A stretch of DNA of 21,548 nt from JAFAVZ01 sp036009105 (GTDB lineage Bacteria; Acidobacteriota; Thermoanaerobaculia; Gp7-AA8). The notes below the pieces were generated by a model that did not search any database, was not told the DNA's origin, and saw nothing but the letters and a program-made list of their open reading frames with translations. Shown piece after piece: positions 17,801-21,295 of this stretch. Every line of letters begins with the position of its first letter. Positions within the stretch are counted from its first letter, which is position 1. Location: NCBI GenBank assembly GCA_036009105.1, contig DASYMJ010000057.1, positions 1 through 21,548 on the forward strand, given 5' to 3'. The position numbers and the translations under genes were made by a program.

Positions 17801-19831
17801 GCTGTCCGCGAGCGCGACGTTCACATCCGGGTTGGTGGCCTGGTAGTCGTCGAGCCACTCGGCGTCGTCGATGGTGACCACGTCGAGGCCGGCCACCGGC
17901 AGCTTGTCGACCAGCTTCGATTGCGTCAGCACCACTTCGATCCCGCCGTTGGCGATCACATGGCGGAGGCGGTCGGCGGTGTTGCTCGGCTCGAACGGCA
18001 CATACGCCGCGCCGGCCTTGAGGATGGCCAGCATCCCGATCAGCACTTCCGGCGAGCGCTCGGCATAGAGGCCCACGCGCGCCGTCTGCCCGAGCCCCTG
18101 CTCGAGGAGGTAATGCGCCAGGCGGTTCGCTTTCGCGTTCAGCTCTGCGAACGTGAGCGTGGTCGCGGCGAAGCGGATGGCGGGCGCGTGGGGCGTGCGC
18201 TCTGCCTGCGCCTCGAACGCCTGGTGGACGCAGACGTCGCGGCCCACCGCAGATTCTTCGCCGCGGGAAAGGGCGAGCATCGCTTGTTCCGCGGCCGGGT
18301 CGAGCAACGGCAGCGCGTGCACGGGCGTGTCGGGGCGGGCCACGATGCCTTCCAGCAGCACGCGGAAGGCGTTGGCCATCCGCTCCACGGTCGCGGCCTC
18401 GAAGAGGTCTTCCTTGAACGACCAGGAGAGATGCAGCGCGTCCGGCGACTCGCTGGCGGTGAGGTCGAGATCGAAGCGGATCCGCTCCACGCCGCTGGAA
18501 AGCGGCTCGATGACCAGGCCCGGCAGCTCGAAGGCGGAGCCGCCGCCGCTCGCCGCCTGGTGGTTCTGCAGCACGAACTTGATCTGGGCCAGCGGGTTGT
18601 AGGAGAGGGCCCGCTCCGGGCGCAGCTCGTCCACCAGCATCTCGAAGGGGATCTGCTGGTTGGCGTACGTCTCCAGCGTGTCTTTCCTGGCCCGGCCCAG
18701 CACCTCCCGGAAGCTGTCCCCGCGCGAGGAGAAGTCGTTGCGGAAGACCAGGGTATTGATGAAGAAGCCGATGAGCGGCTCGACGCCGGCCACGGTGCGG
18801 CCGGCGCTGGGCACGGCCATGACCACGTCATTCGCGCCGCTCCAGCGCGCCAGCAGCAGCGCGTAGGCCGACTGCAGGACCATGAAGAGCGTGGCGCCCT
18901 GCTCGCGGGCCAGCCCCTGCAACGCGTCGACCAGCGAGCGCTCGATGCGCTGCTGGTGCCGTCCGGCAATGAAGCTCTGCCGCGCGCCGCGCGGCTTGTC
19001 CAGGGGGAGGCTGTGCAGCTGGGGGATGCCGTCCAGCCGGTTCTTCCAATAGTCCAGCTGCTTGCCCAGGCCGTCGCCCTGCAGCCGTTCCCGTTGCCAG
19101 TGCGCGTAGTCGGCGTACTGGAGCGGCAGCGGCGGCAGCGGGTTCTCCCCTCCCTGGCTGTACGAGCCGTAGAGGGTGACGAATTCCTTGACCAGGACGC
19201 CCATCGACCAGCCGTCGGAGGCGATGTGATGCATGGTGAAGAGGAGGACGTGCTCTTCCTCCCCCAGCTCGAGCAGCACCACCCGCAGCATCAGGTCCTC
19301 GGCCAGATCGAACGTCGCGCTCGCCTCTTCGCGGGCCAGCTGCTGAACCTGCTCTTCTTTGCCCCTCAGCTCGACGACGCGAATGGGCACGCCGCGGAAG
19401 GGCCGCACGACCTGCATCGCCGCGTCCGCTTCCGCCCGGTAGGTCGTGCGCAGCACTTCATGCCGCTCCACGATGGTGTCGAGCGAGCGCTGCAATGCGT
19501 CGCGATCCAGCTTCCCCTTCAGCCGCAGCGCCGAGGGAATGTTGTACTGCGCGCTGCCGCCTTCCAGCTGATCGACGAACCACAGCCGCTGCTGGGGAAA
19601 TGAGGTGATGCTCGCCTCGCTGCGGGCGACCGGAACGAGCCCGGCCGTGTCATCGCCCGCCTGCTGCGAGCTCTTCCGCACCAGGAACTCGAGAAGCTCT
19701 TCCTTGTGACGCTTGAGAAGGCGGTCGATCTCCGCGTCCACGGCGCCTTTGGGCGCCTTGACGCGCAGGGCGCCGTCGACGGCGCTGACGGCGATCCTTC
19801 TCTCTTTGAGCAACTCGAGCAATGCGAGCAT
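5039..19831 (-). CDS. Four-module nonribosomal peptide synthetase with N-terminal docking domain and C-terminal thioesterase
   Basis: This cytoplasmic megasynthetase of 4930 residues assembles a short peptide. Approximate domain order: docking 1-52; C 66-510; A 530-1020; T with Ser1061; C 1105-1555 (His1238); A 1575-2045; T with Ser2082; C 2125-2590 (His2263); A 2605-3070; T with Ser3115 (GGDS); E 3160-3625 (His3301, Glu3439); C 3630-4080 (His3769, DCL-like); A 4110-4560; T with Ser4615; TE 4665-4925 (Ser4744, Asp4767, His4896). All carrier and catalytic residues are present and the frame is unbroken. The ATG at 19831 has GAAGGGA four bases upstream and opens directly on a recognisable docking domain. 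It is the first gene of an apparent operon with a dioxygenase and an exporter. Two loops contain repeat-like DNA (see separate entries). Modules are annotated individually below. The function class is certain; the product is not known. Confidence 0.98.
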   Translation of the reverse strand: MLALLELLKERRIAVSAVDGALRVKAPKGAVDAEIDRLLKRHKEELLEFLVRKSSQQAGDDTAGLVPVARSEASITSFPQQRLWFVDQLEGGSAQYNIPSALRLKGKLDRDALQRSLDTIVERHEVLRTTYRAEADAAMQVVRPFRGVPIRVVELRGKEEQVQQLAREEASATFDLAEDLMLRVVLLELGEEEHVLLFTMHHIASDGWSMGVLVKEFVTLYGSYSQGGENPLPPLPLQYADYAHWQRERLQGDGLGKQLDYWKNRLDGIPQLHSLPLDKPRGARQSFIAGRHQQRIERSLVDALQGLAREQGATLFMVLQSAYALLLARWSGANDVVMAVPSAGRTVAGVEPLIGFFINTLVFRNDFSSRGDSFREVLGRARKDTLETYANQQIPFEMLVDELRPERALSYNPLAQIKFVLQNHQAASGGGSAFELPGLVIEPLSSGVERIRFDLDLTASESPDALHLSWSFKEDLFEAATVERMANAFRVLLEGIVARPDTPVHALPLLDPAAEQAMLALSRGEESAVGRDVCVHQAFEAQAERTPHAPAIRFAATTLTFAELNAKANRLAHYLLEQGLGQTARVGLYAERSPEVLIGMLAILKAGAAYVPFEPSNTADRLRHVIANGGIEVVLTQSKLVDKLPVAGLDVVTIDDAEWLDDYQATNPDVNVALADSAYVIYTSGSTGVPKGVEILHSGLIDYLAFASRRYYADHLDGSFVVTSHGFDITVPSLYLPLMRGGCVTLTTPGNELTELAQEIDRPYLVRMTPMHVTGLLALLTTNNQQPATFVIGGEQFPASLARDLQARFPHAQIFNHYGPTETVVGCALFDVTANRGVDRLPIGKPMQNTQLYVLNEAMQLAPIGVPGELHIGGAGVAKGYVNQPELTAKKFVDFRGERVYKSGDLVRRLPGGDLEFLGRFDDQIKIRGFRIELGEIETAIKAGGSVQDALIVASGEGENKQLVAYIVGDASLEEVKQRVKKALPEYMVPSAWCALEAFPLNANGKIDRKRLPAVDRAAAARYIAPTTESEQRLAAIWSDILKVEGPLSVTANFFELGGHSLLATRVVSAVSQLFGKSMPVRTLFEHNTVRALAAFLDAQRETGHVAIPRASRGGKLPLSFGQQRLWFIDQMEPDSAQYNMPLGLRLRGALDRHALQHALDQLIERHEVLRTVYRDDAQVILPAAPLVVTELAATEEELQELARAEAKKVFRLDRDPMLRVTLIHVAQHEHVLLFTMHHIASDAWSLGIVVREFVALYRGEALPPLPIQYADFAAWQRATFEGEAQLAYWKEQLGDAPPVHSLPLDFPRSARQRFEGARVGHLLRGHAVERLQQLARAHNTSLFMVLQAAFALLVGRWSNEKDIVMGTPVAGRNHRDAENLVGLFLNTLVLRTRIGEDMDFHALIEQARETHLGAHQHGEVPFEAIVETLNPERSLVHAPLFQLLINMNNTGSGEALTLPGLQVDPLQQEQSFDSKYDITLYLKETDGGISCVWAYNSHLFRRDSIELMAGELGALVEKLTRNPELPVLQHGWGQTWREAQAVPMQAELIHRRIELHASDAVAVIGPNRTITYRQLHAEANRLARHLRGIGVNEGDRVAIYSERNETRILAVLAILKAGAVYVPLSQELPQKRLEYMATNARSKVLLTDSASNWSVDGIPSILLDDPKLLAACAKQSTEHLDSKLTADSPAHIIYTSGSTGNPKGVLGTHGATVNRADWMLGQFPFAAGERASHITSMAFIRGIWELFTPLCAGVPLVLFDRDVVKDPSRFVPALREQGVTRMVTAPSLMRALLDHGEPLDTLRYWFVSGEALSVDIARRVDAALPNTGIFNLYGSTEVLSDVLFTSVRGHEHTASVPLGKPIDNVAVTIVDSRNNPVPDGVVGQIVVTGRCVAHGYEGLEELSKRQFIDTPAGRGYRTGDLGRVLPCGNVEYLGRIDHQTKIRGYRIEPGEIEAQLNALEGISSAAVVTRNVHGETRLFAYLVFEKDRCEIEGLGRVKRELKAILPEFMIPSAFTVLPELPLTANGKVNRKALPEPDVTASIEQVAPRTATERELASIWGELLKLEQVSVTADFFELGGHSLLATRAASAISQRTGKKVTVRNIFEHNTVEALAAWLDGQPAAGYASIPRVPRAEPLALSFAQQRLWFIDQLEGGSAQYNIPFALRLTGQLQVDKLQHAFDEIVRRHEVVRSTYHLREGAGVQVVHEATPLLIERAAIDAAAIESEARNEATRPFDLTKDLMLRAKLLTISQTDHVLLVTMHHIASDGWSIGLLVKELVALYGGKELAPLPIQYADYAAWQRTRMNDGEQVAYWKKQLSGAPGVHSLPLDRPRPAQQQFAGRSAFTHIGKPTLDALNRLAADHEATLFMVLQTAFSLLLGRWSGTTDIVIGTPVAGRTHKDAEELLGFFVNTLVLRNELALDKPFTELLESGRKTILDAFSAQDVPFEMLVEELRPERSLSHAPVYQIVFVLQNNERVAVQLPGLELSPIGGGAELAKVDLTLSATESPSGLSLNWNYPVSLFEADTIERLAASFQVMIEAIVAKPETLAGRLPILTAADEAAIVARGSNPRPFPPYKTLHALFEEQARWNPNAIAVRYEDRQLTYAELNGKANQVARYLQSWGVQRETLVGICIDRSIEMVIGLLGILKAGGAYVPLDPGYPKDRLMYMLENSGVRVVVSQSKFEDGLGIWSGQEVLSLDDEWHLVETYSTENLGETSGLDDLAYMIYTSGSTGKPKGAMNVHRGICNRLYWMQSEYNLVPGDRILQKTPFSFDVSVWEFFWPLITGTTIVVAKPEGHRDGDYLAELIEREQITTVHFVPSMLSAFLKTAEVARCTSLRRVICSGEALQPEQAREFFRHFDCELHNLYGPTEAAVDVTNWECTADNIGATVPIGRAIANTQMYVLDANLRPVPDRVPGELFIGGVQVGRGYHQRPELTAERFIADPFSTDPAARLYRTGDLARYRTDGVLEFLGRLDDQVKIRGFRIELGEIQAQLLEQARVKEALVIAREQRLIAYLVPHGELRLDEVKEALRRQLPDYMVPAAFVVIDAFPVTSNGKVDRRALPEPEWQQASAYAAPRNATEETLAAIWARLLKLQRVGIHDNFFSIGGDSILSIQAVSRANQVGIGITTRQLFEHQTIAALAAQATSAVLRVMPQEAMTGAVELLPIQQQFLHDDPHARHHFNQSVLLETPPGFDARFLREMVAALYARHDALRLRFRDDAARGEGGSEGGAQRRVRGEHHPLTDEMIDASAIVEPATDDLTARCNHWQRSFDLERGPLFRAILFEEPARLFLLAHHIVVDGVSWRILLADIEQAYRQYTAGQPIVLGPKTSSFQQWAAALSEYAQTLEHEQPYWLAQYDQPVSALPTDFDAAGPRSAATTRRERVRLDATETEALIKQCAPVYRTTINELLLSGVYLGMRRWTQSTGLRIALEGHGREELFEQLDTTQTVGWFTTVFPLTLSSASERTADVIKSVKEQYRALPHNGIGYGVLRYMARDEALVAKAEANPLQLVFNYLGQFDQTLQAESGLQGARESSGERASAERSRKYQLGLNGRVAGGVLEFSLDYSAEQYRPETMAQLARFLEDGLREVIQHCLSRERGELTPSDFPLADVTQPTLDQWQQRYPAMTRLYPATAMQQGMLFHSLLDSGAYITQSSPVFTGPLDTRLFREAWNIVVARHDIFRTAFVGQESRLHQLVVASAELPWHEEDWRAFTDEQQRAMFDEYLAADRARGIDVETPPLQRIALFRLGEERYRILWSQHHMLLDGWCKALVHKEVLAAYLALVRGETPRFAEATDYERYMRWLRSRDEKQALAYWAEYLKRMEAPTPLVVDRPRPMPGDGRKERFTIFNEEESRRLEAFAKANHTTINSLVQLAWAYLLHRYSGEPHVTFGAVISGRPAEVAGIESMIGLFINTIPVAASFDGTTSVTGLLDEMQRGFQESQEHGYLPLSEVQGCARTERGVPLFDSILIFENFPVDTHSGGEGATAKADALRIEQNQTNERTNYKLSLIATFRNALTLKFSYAVSDFAPETIELLLEHLAQILRGLPASEDIRTIEVVTPRERDAFAQWNDTAAAFPADRCIHQLFEAQAARTPEATALVIEGESMTYRTLNEQANVLAHRLIAAGVEPDTLVGLSCPRSFDLVIGLLGILKAGGAYVPLDPSYPTDRLQFMLEDSGAKVLVTTTAMRERLPLSGQETILADLPEELLGDYLKSDPVVDVQPTNLAYVVYTSGSTGTPKGVLVEHRGFVNLITADIAELELDVQERVLHCMSLSFDAGIEHLFNALCSGAATYMVEPTSALITAAREHRITQLRMPAALLEAQEYAPLPDLKLILVGGEAPSRNVVATWSANARFYNQYGPSECTVTATMARLGGHEVVHIGRFIANQYGYVVDKSMNLCPVGVPGELLIGGAGVARGYLDRDELTRGRFIADPFRNDGARVYRTGDYVRWLPDGNLEFVGRRDDQVKIRGYRIELGEVESRLRSEESVQDAVVIARGEGAGKRLVAYLIPSADFDLATLQSALRASLPEPMIPSDFVVLEAFPLTPNGKVDKRALPEPGARPTAELVLPRNPLEQTLAEVWARHLELDAVGIDDRFYDLGGHSLTFMSVVAELKRRGIEVTMRQAMENQTIRSLAAALGGAPRELAREYIVRLSDGDTARKLFVIHPFGGKVDCYTELARALEGICTVYGVQAPFNFNHALPFSELHELAAEYARAIRTVQPAGPYRLAGWSAGGTIAWEVAHLLEDVDYLGLFDAPPPGVLLEERSDFEYLLMAAQYADADVRKKTAHLDVHNNFEQLVKAVAALVVEDETRSRMTRAELETALRFGIDFSRSHARSRELRLSIRGATTLYTARQETQKVIPAGEVERLLASPLRTVPVAGEHKHLMTGQGLTDIVTDAREELSRVFGTAVAVHGKG
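5870..8956 (-). other. NRPS module 4: C(DCL-like)-A-T, substrate unassigned
   Basis: The condensation domain opens with LYPATAMQQGMLFHSLLD and has HHMLLDGW (His3769). This opening is typical of domains that accept a D-residue from an upstream epimerase, in agreement with module 3. The adenylation domain shows YTSGSTGTPKG, FDAGIEHLF, VGGEAP, YGPSEC (Ser and Cys in place of the usual Thr-Glu-Thr) and NGKVDKRALP. The pocket reads D4287-A-E4291-L-L-G-Q-V-T-K. I cannot match it to a known code. The buried Glu at the 239 position would suit a basic or polar side chain (inference). The carrier is DLGGHSLTFMS with Ser4615. Confidence 0.85.
8957..13477 (-). other. NRPS module 3: C-A-T-E, Ser-specific, yields D-Ser
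   Basis: The condensation domain has HHIASDGWS (His2263). The adenylation domain shows FSFDVSVWEFF, VHFVPSML, VICSGEAL and LYGPTEAAVDVT. This gives the pocket D2776-V-W-H-I-S-L-V-D-K, the classical serine code with only minor variation (compare D-V-W-H-L-S-L-I-D-K). The carrier is of the GGDSI type (Ser3115) that usually precedes an epimerase. The epimerization domain has HHIVVDGVSW (His3301), EGHGRE (Glu3439), TVGWFTTVFPL and FNYLGQFDQ. L-Ser loading followed by epimerization to D-Ser is predicted with good confidence. Confidence 0.9.
10102..10155. repeat. Repeat-like GC-rich insert in the epimerization domain
   Basis: The plus strand reads cccctcacccggcgctgcgc (10105-10124) and continues with ccaccctctgacccgcc. 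A perfect 5-base stem lies inside it (GGCGC 10114-10118, GCGCC 10122-10126). It looks like the CCCTCACCC...CACCCTCTCCC intergenic repeat common in several GC-rich bacterial genomes (recognised from memory). On the coding strand it gives a low-complexity, Gly/Arg/Glu-rich loop of about 18 residues (GEGGSEGGAQRRVRGEHH) at about residues 3226-3244, after LRLRF, where epimerases normally have a shorter loop. The frame stays open. Confidence 0.55.
13478..16537 (-). other. NRPS module 2: C-A-T with an adenylation domain lacking Asp235
   Basis: The condensation domain carries HHIASDAWS (His1238), with Ala in place of the usual final Gly. The adenylation domain has YTSGSTGNPKG, an A5 motif YGSTEV instead of YGPTE, YRTGDLGR and NGKVNRKALP with its Lys. 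At the A4 motif it reads FIRGIWELF instead of FDxSVWE. The residue aligned with the amino-binding Asp235 is therefore Ile1741, followed by Arg1742. The pocket reads I-R-W-V-F-S-L-S-D-K. From memory it resembles a subgroup of adenylation domains marked by VVKDP, SGEALS and YGS[ST]EV. The substrate cannot be assigned and may not be a simple alpha-amino acid. The carrier is ELGGHSLLATR with Ser2082. Confidence 0.85.
16538..19675 (-). other. NRPS module 1: C-A-T, Asp/Asn-like adenylation pocket
   Basis: The condensation domain has HHIASDGWS (His201-Asp206) and an LCL-like N-terminal motif (FPQQRLWFVDQL). The adenylation domain shows YTSGSTGVPKG, HYGPTETVVG, the A7 motif YKSGDLVRR and NGKIDRKRLP. 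Its pocket read by eye is D728, I729, P732, then R, V, G, H, V, G and the catalytic Lys. Compared with the Asp consensus D-L-T-K-V-G-H-I-G-K, six of ten are identical and several differences are conservative. The local motif FDITVPS also parallels FDLTVTS of Asp/Asn domains. The carrier is ELGGHSLLATR with Ser1061. The first C domain does not follow any other module, so it takes either a docked upstream chain or an acyl starter. Assignment to Asp/Asn is moderately confident. Confidence 0.75.
17466..17492. repeat. AAC/CAA-rich simple repeat inside the module-1 adenylation domain
   Basis: The 27-base stretch on the plus strand is built from gttg units (gttgctggttgttggttg in its core). On the coding strand it reads in frame as TTNNQQPAT between the pocket helix (PMHVTGLLAL) and the strand FVIGGE. 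The composition is unlike the surrounding GC-rich code. It resembles the TTGTC/GTTG repeats in the gap at 3985-4044. The loop length looks close to normal for Asp-type domains, so the sequence may have replaced a loop rather than lengthened it. Confidence 0.6.
19676..19831 (-). other. TubC-type N-terminal docking domain of the NRPS (residues 1-52)
   Basis: The first 52 residues match the TubC N-terminal docking fold. They show a short helix (LALLELLKERRIAV), a beta hairpin (VDGALRVKAPKG) and two helices ending in LLKRHKEELLEFL. The APKG turn and the closing HKEELLxxL are typical of this family. Such domains bind the C-terminal peptide of an upstream NRPS or PKS subunit (family knowledge). No upstream synthetase is encoded next to it, because the neighbouring gene is a divergent VOC protein. 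The partner is therefore distant, lost, or unnecessary. Confidence 0.8.
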
Positions 19832-19862
19832 GCAGTCCCTTCAGCAGAGCTCGCTTGAGCCC

Positions 19863-19887
19863 TTCAATAGTTATTCGGCGTTTAAAG
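19863..19887 (-). promoter_or_regulatory. AT-rich pocket upstream of the NRPS, possible promoter region
   Basis: In a GC-rich intergenic region, the 25 bases from 19863 to 19887 are markedly AT-rich. They contain AATAACTATTG when read on the minus strand, 32-56 bases before the NRPS start. TAACTAT could serve as a -10 element, but I see no convincing -35 hexamer at a standard spacing. This is a weak call based on composition and position only. Confidence 0.25.
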
Positions 19888-19951
19888 ACCGGGAGCCGCC
19901 GATAACGTGACAGGAGTGCTCGTTGTTCCTGAGGTGTGGAAATTGAGCGGA

Positions 19952-19972
19952 GGGGGAAGGAGGGAGGGCGGG
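19952..19972 (+). promoter_or_regulatory. G-quadruplex-forming motif in the divergent intergenic region
   Basis: Four G-tracts (19952-19956, 19962-19964, 19966-19968, 19970-19972) are separated by loops of 5, 1 and 1 bases on the plus strand, which fits the canonical G3+N1-7 rule. It lies between the divergent NRPS and VOC genes, on the template strand for the NRPS. A regulatory role is unproven, and GC-rich genomes contain many such motifs by chance. Confidence 0.45.
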
Positions 19973-20048
19973 CAGGCATCCATGCTCGCGGTTCGGCTTG
20001 CCGGGCGCGACCGGCCGGCAGCTCTTCTGTTCTTCACTCGGCGAAACG

Positions 20049-20083
20049 AGGCGCGTGAGCTTCAGCGAAGCTGAGCAGCGCCT
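20049..20083 (+). promoter_or_regulatory. Nested hairpin in the VOC leader
   Basis: The inner stem is AGCTTC (20058-20063) paired with GAAGCT (20067-20072) around a 3-base loop. The outer stem is AGGCGC (20049-20054) paired with GCGCCT (20078-20083). Both are perfect 6-base arms with asymmetric internal loops of 3 and 5 bases. It ends 18 bases before the VOC start. No T-run follows, so it is not a standard terminator. It could be a leader structure, an operator or a dispersed repeat. Confidence 0.5.
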
Positions 20084-20101
20084 CTGGGCCATACTGGGGA
20101 C

Positions 20102-20542
20102 ATGACGATCAAGAGATTGGACCACGTCAGCGTCGTGGTCGACGACCTTGCAGCCGCCATCGCTTTTTTCACCGCCCTCGGCATGACGCTGGAAGGCGAG
20201 GCGGCGATCGAGGGCCCATGGGTGGACCGCGTCAACGGGCTCGACAGTGTTCAAGTCGACATCGTGATGATGCGGACTCCGGATGGGCACGGGCGGCTCG
20301 AACTGACGAAGTTTCGCAATCCGAAACTGGTCGGGATCGAGCCGGCGATCGCACCGCCGAACACGCCGGGCCTCCGGAGCGTCATGTTCACAGTGGAAAG
20401 CGTCGACGACACTGTGACTCGCCTGCGCGCCAACGGCGCCGAACTCGTCGGCGAGGTGGCCCAGTACGAGGACAAGTACAGACTCTGCTACATGCGAGGC
20501 CCCGCGGGCATCATCGTCGCGCTGGCCGAGGAACTCTTCTGA
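20102..20542 (+). CDS. VOC-superfamily protein (glyoxalase / bleomycin-resistance / dioxygenase fold)
   Basis: This 146-residue protein is made of two beta-alpha-beta-beta-beta units, the normal length for a single VOC chain that dimerises. The N-terminal half opens with LDHVSVVVDDL (metal ligand H8) and has RLELTKF (E67). The C-terminal half has GLRSVMFTVESVDD and ends GPAGIIVALAEEL (E143). The position that is often His in the second half is Ser93 here, so the usual metal site may be incomplete. The start at 20102 has only a weak GGGG stretch just upstream. It is divergent from the NRPS. VOC proteins can be antibiotic-binding resistance factors or small-molecule enzymes (family knowledge). 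A link to the NRPS product is only a possibility. Confidence 0.88.
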   Translation: MTIKRLDHVSVVVDDLAAAIAFFTALGMTLEGEAAIEGPWVDRVNGLDSVQVDIVMMRTPDGHGRLELTKFRNPKLVGIEPAIAPPNTPGLRSVMFTVESVDDTVTRLRANGAELVGEVAQYEDKYRLCYMRGPAGIIVALAEELF

Positions 20543-20549
20543 AGCGTTC

Positions 20550-20625
20550 GCCGCCCTCGGAGAACCGGCGGCGTCCCAGACGCTCCTTCGAGGCAAAGCT
20601 CTCGGAACAGAGCGGCGAGGGCGGC
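20550..20625. repeat. Inverted repeat between convergent genes
   Basis: Perfect 10-base arms gccgccctcg (20550-20559) and cgagggcggc (20616-20625) enclose 56 bases in the short gap between the convergent VOC and DUF4199 genes. The gap is 92 bases in all. The structure could contribute to bidirectional transcript ending, but there is no T-run and the loop is long, so its role is uncertain. Confidence 0.35.
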
Positions 20626-20634
20626 ATCGGCGTG

Positions 20635-21174
20635 CTAGGCGCCGGCCGCGCCGGCTGACCGCGGCCGGCGCGAGAGCACCCCGGCCGCGATCAGCGCGAC
20701 GAGCAATGCCACCGGCAGCGGTTCGACCAGTGTGACCGCCGCATTGAACGCCGGATTCTTGTACCTCTCGGCGAACTTCGCCATCTCCTCCCTGCGCTTC
20801 GCAATCGCCGCCTCGTTCTCACCGGAGGCGCGGGCCTTCTTGATGACGTGCGCGCCGTACTTGTCCATGAAATCCGGCATGAACTTGAAATACATCACTT
20901 CCCAGGTGGCCACGTAGCACATCGACGACACCAGGCCAATGAGCGCACCGACCGCGAAGGCCCGGCCGAAACGCACCGTGCCGCCCGCGACATTGTCCCG
21001 ATACGAGCGCACGCCGAAGTAGATCAGCAGGAAGGCGAGCACCATCGTCGTGTAGCCGACGATCAAGCCGCTGATCTCGAACCCGATGGCATCGTGGAAT
21101 GGAATCGTGAGCAGCATCATCACCGAGATGACGACACCCGATAGCAGCCCGAAGGTCAGAACGGTCTTCTTCAT
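20635..21174 (-). CDS. DUF4199 family integral membrane protein
   Basis: This 179-residue membrane protein has an uncharacterised function. Four hydrophobic segments are visible at about residues 7-27, 33-55, 72-92 and 150-170. A charged stretch lies between the third and fourth (about 95-145) with several Lys, Arg and Glu residues. The pattern (MKKTVLTFGLLSGVVIS at the start, FGVRSYRDNVAGGTVRFGRAF in the middle) matches DUF4199, which is found in Bacteroidota and Acidobacteriota. The ATG at 21174 has AGGAG (21184-21188) nine bases upstream, so the start is well supported. It converges on the VOC gene and shows no clear tie to the NRPS operon. Confidence 0.85.
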   Translation of the reverse strand: MKKTVLTFGLLSGVVISVMMLLTIPFHDAIGFEISGLIVGYTTMVLAFLLIYFGVRSYRDNVAGGTVRFGRAFAVGALIGLVSSMCYVATWEVMYFKFMPDFMDKYGAHVIKKARASGENEAAIAKRREEMAKFAERYKNPAFNAAVTLVEPLPVALLVALIAAGVLSRRPRSAGAAGA

Positions 21175-21253
21175 CGATCAAGTCTCCTGAACGTGAATGA
21201 TGGCGGTGAACGGGGGCCAGTCTGCCACTGTCGCGGCTTGTTCCGCGTCACCC

Positions 21254-21295
21254 GAACGGATGATTCTGCGTGAAACGGCGGAAAATCATCCATTC
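21254..21295. repeat. Inverted repeat with 12-base arms at the end of the regulator remnant
   Basis: The arms gaacggatgatt (21254-21265) and aatcatccattc (21284-21295) pair at 11 of 12 positions around an 18-base loop. They overlap the stop codon of the regulator's restored frame and lie upstream of the DUF4199 gene. No T-run is present. It could be an operator for the DUF4199 promoter or part of the transcript end of the regulator gene. Confidence 0.45.

Noticed and set aside
5039..19831. Naming the product as a siderophore
   Set aside because: Only the possible Asp hydroxylation and D-Ser hint at it. No receptor, hydroxamate or catechol genes are in the window, and two of four substrates are unassigned.
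20102..20542. Calling the VOC gene a bleomycin-resistance gene
   Set aside because: The fold is shared by many enzymes and no residue specific to bleomycin binding could be identified.
19871..20596. A 241-codon minus-strand frame covering the VOC gene and the NRPS leader
   Set aside because: It is antisense to a well-formed VOC protein and has no family match; most of it mirrors VOC codons.
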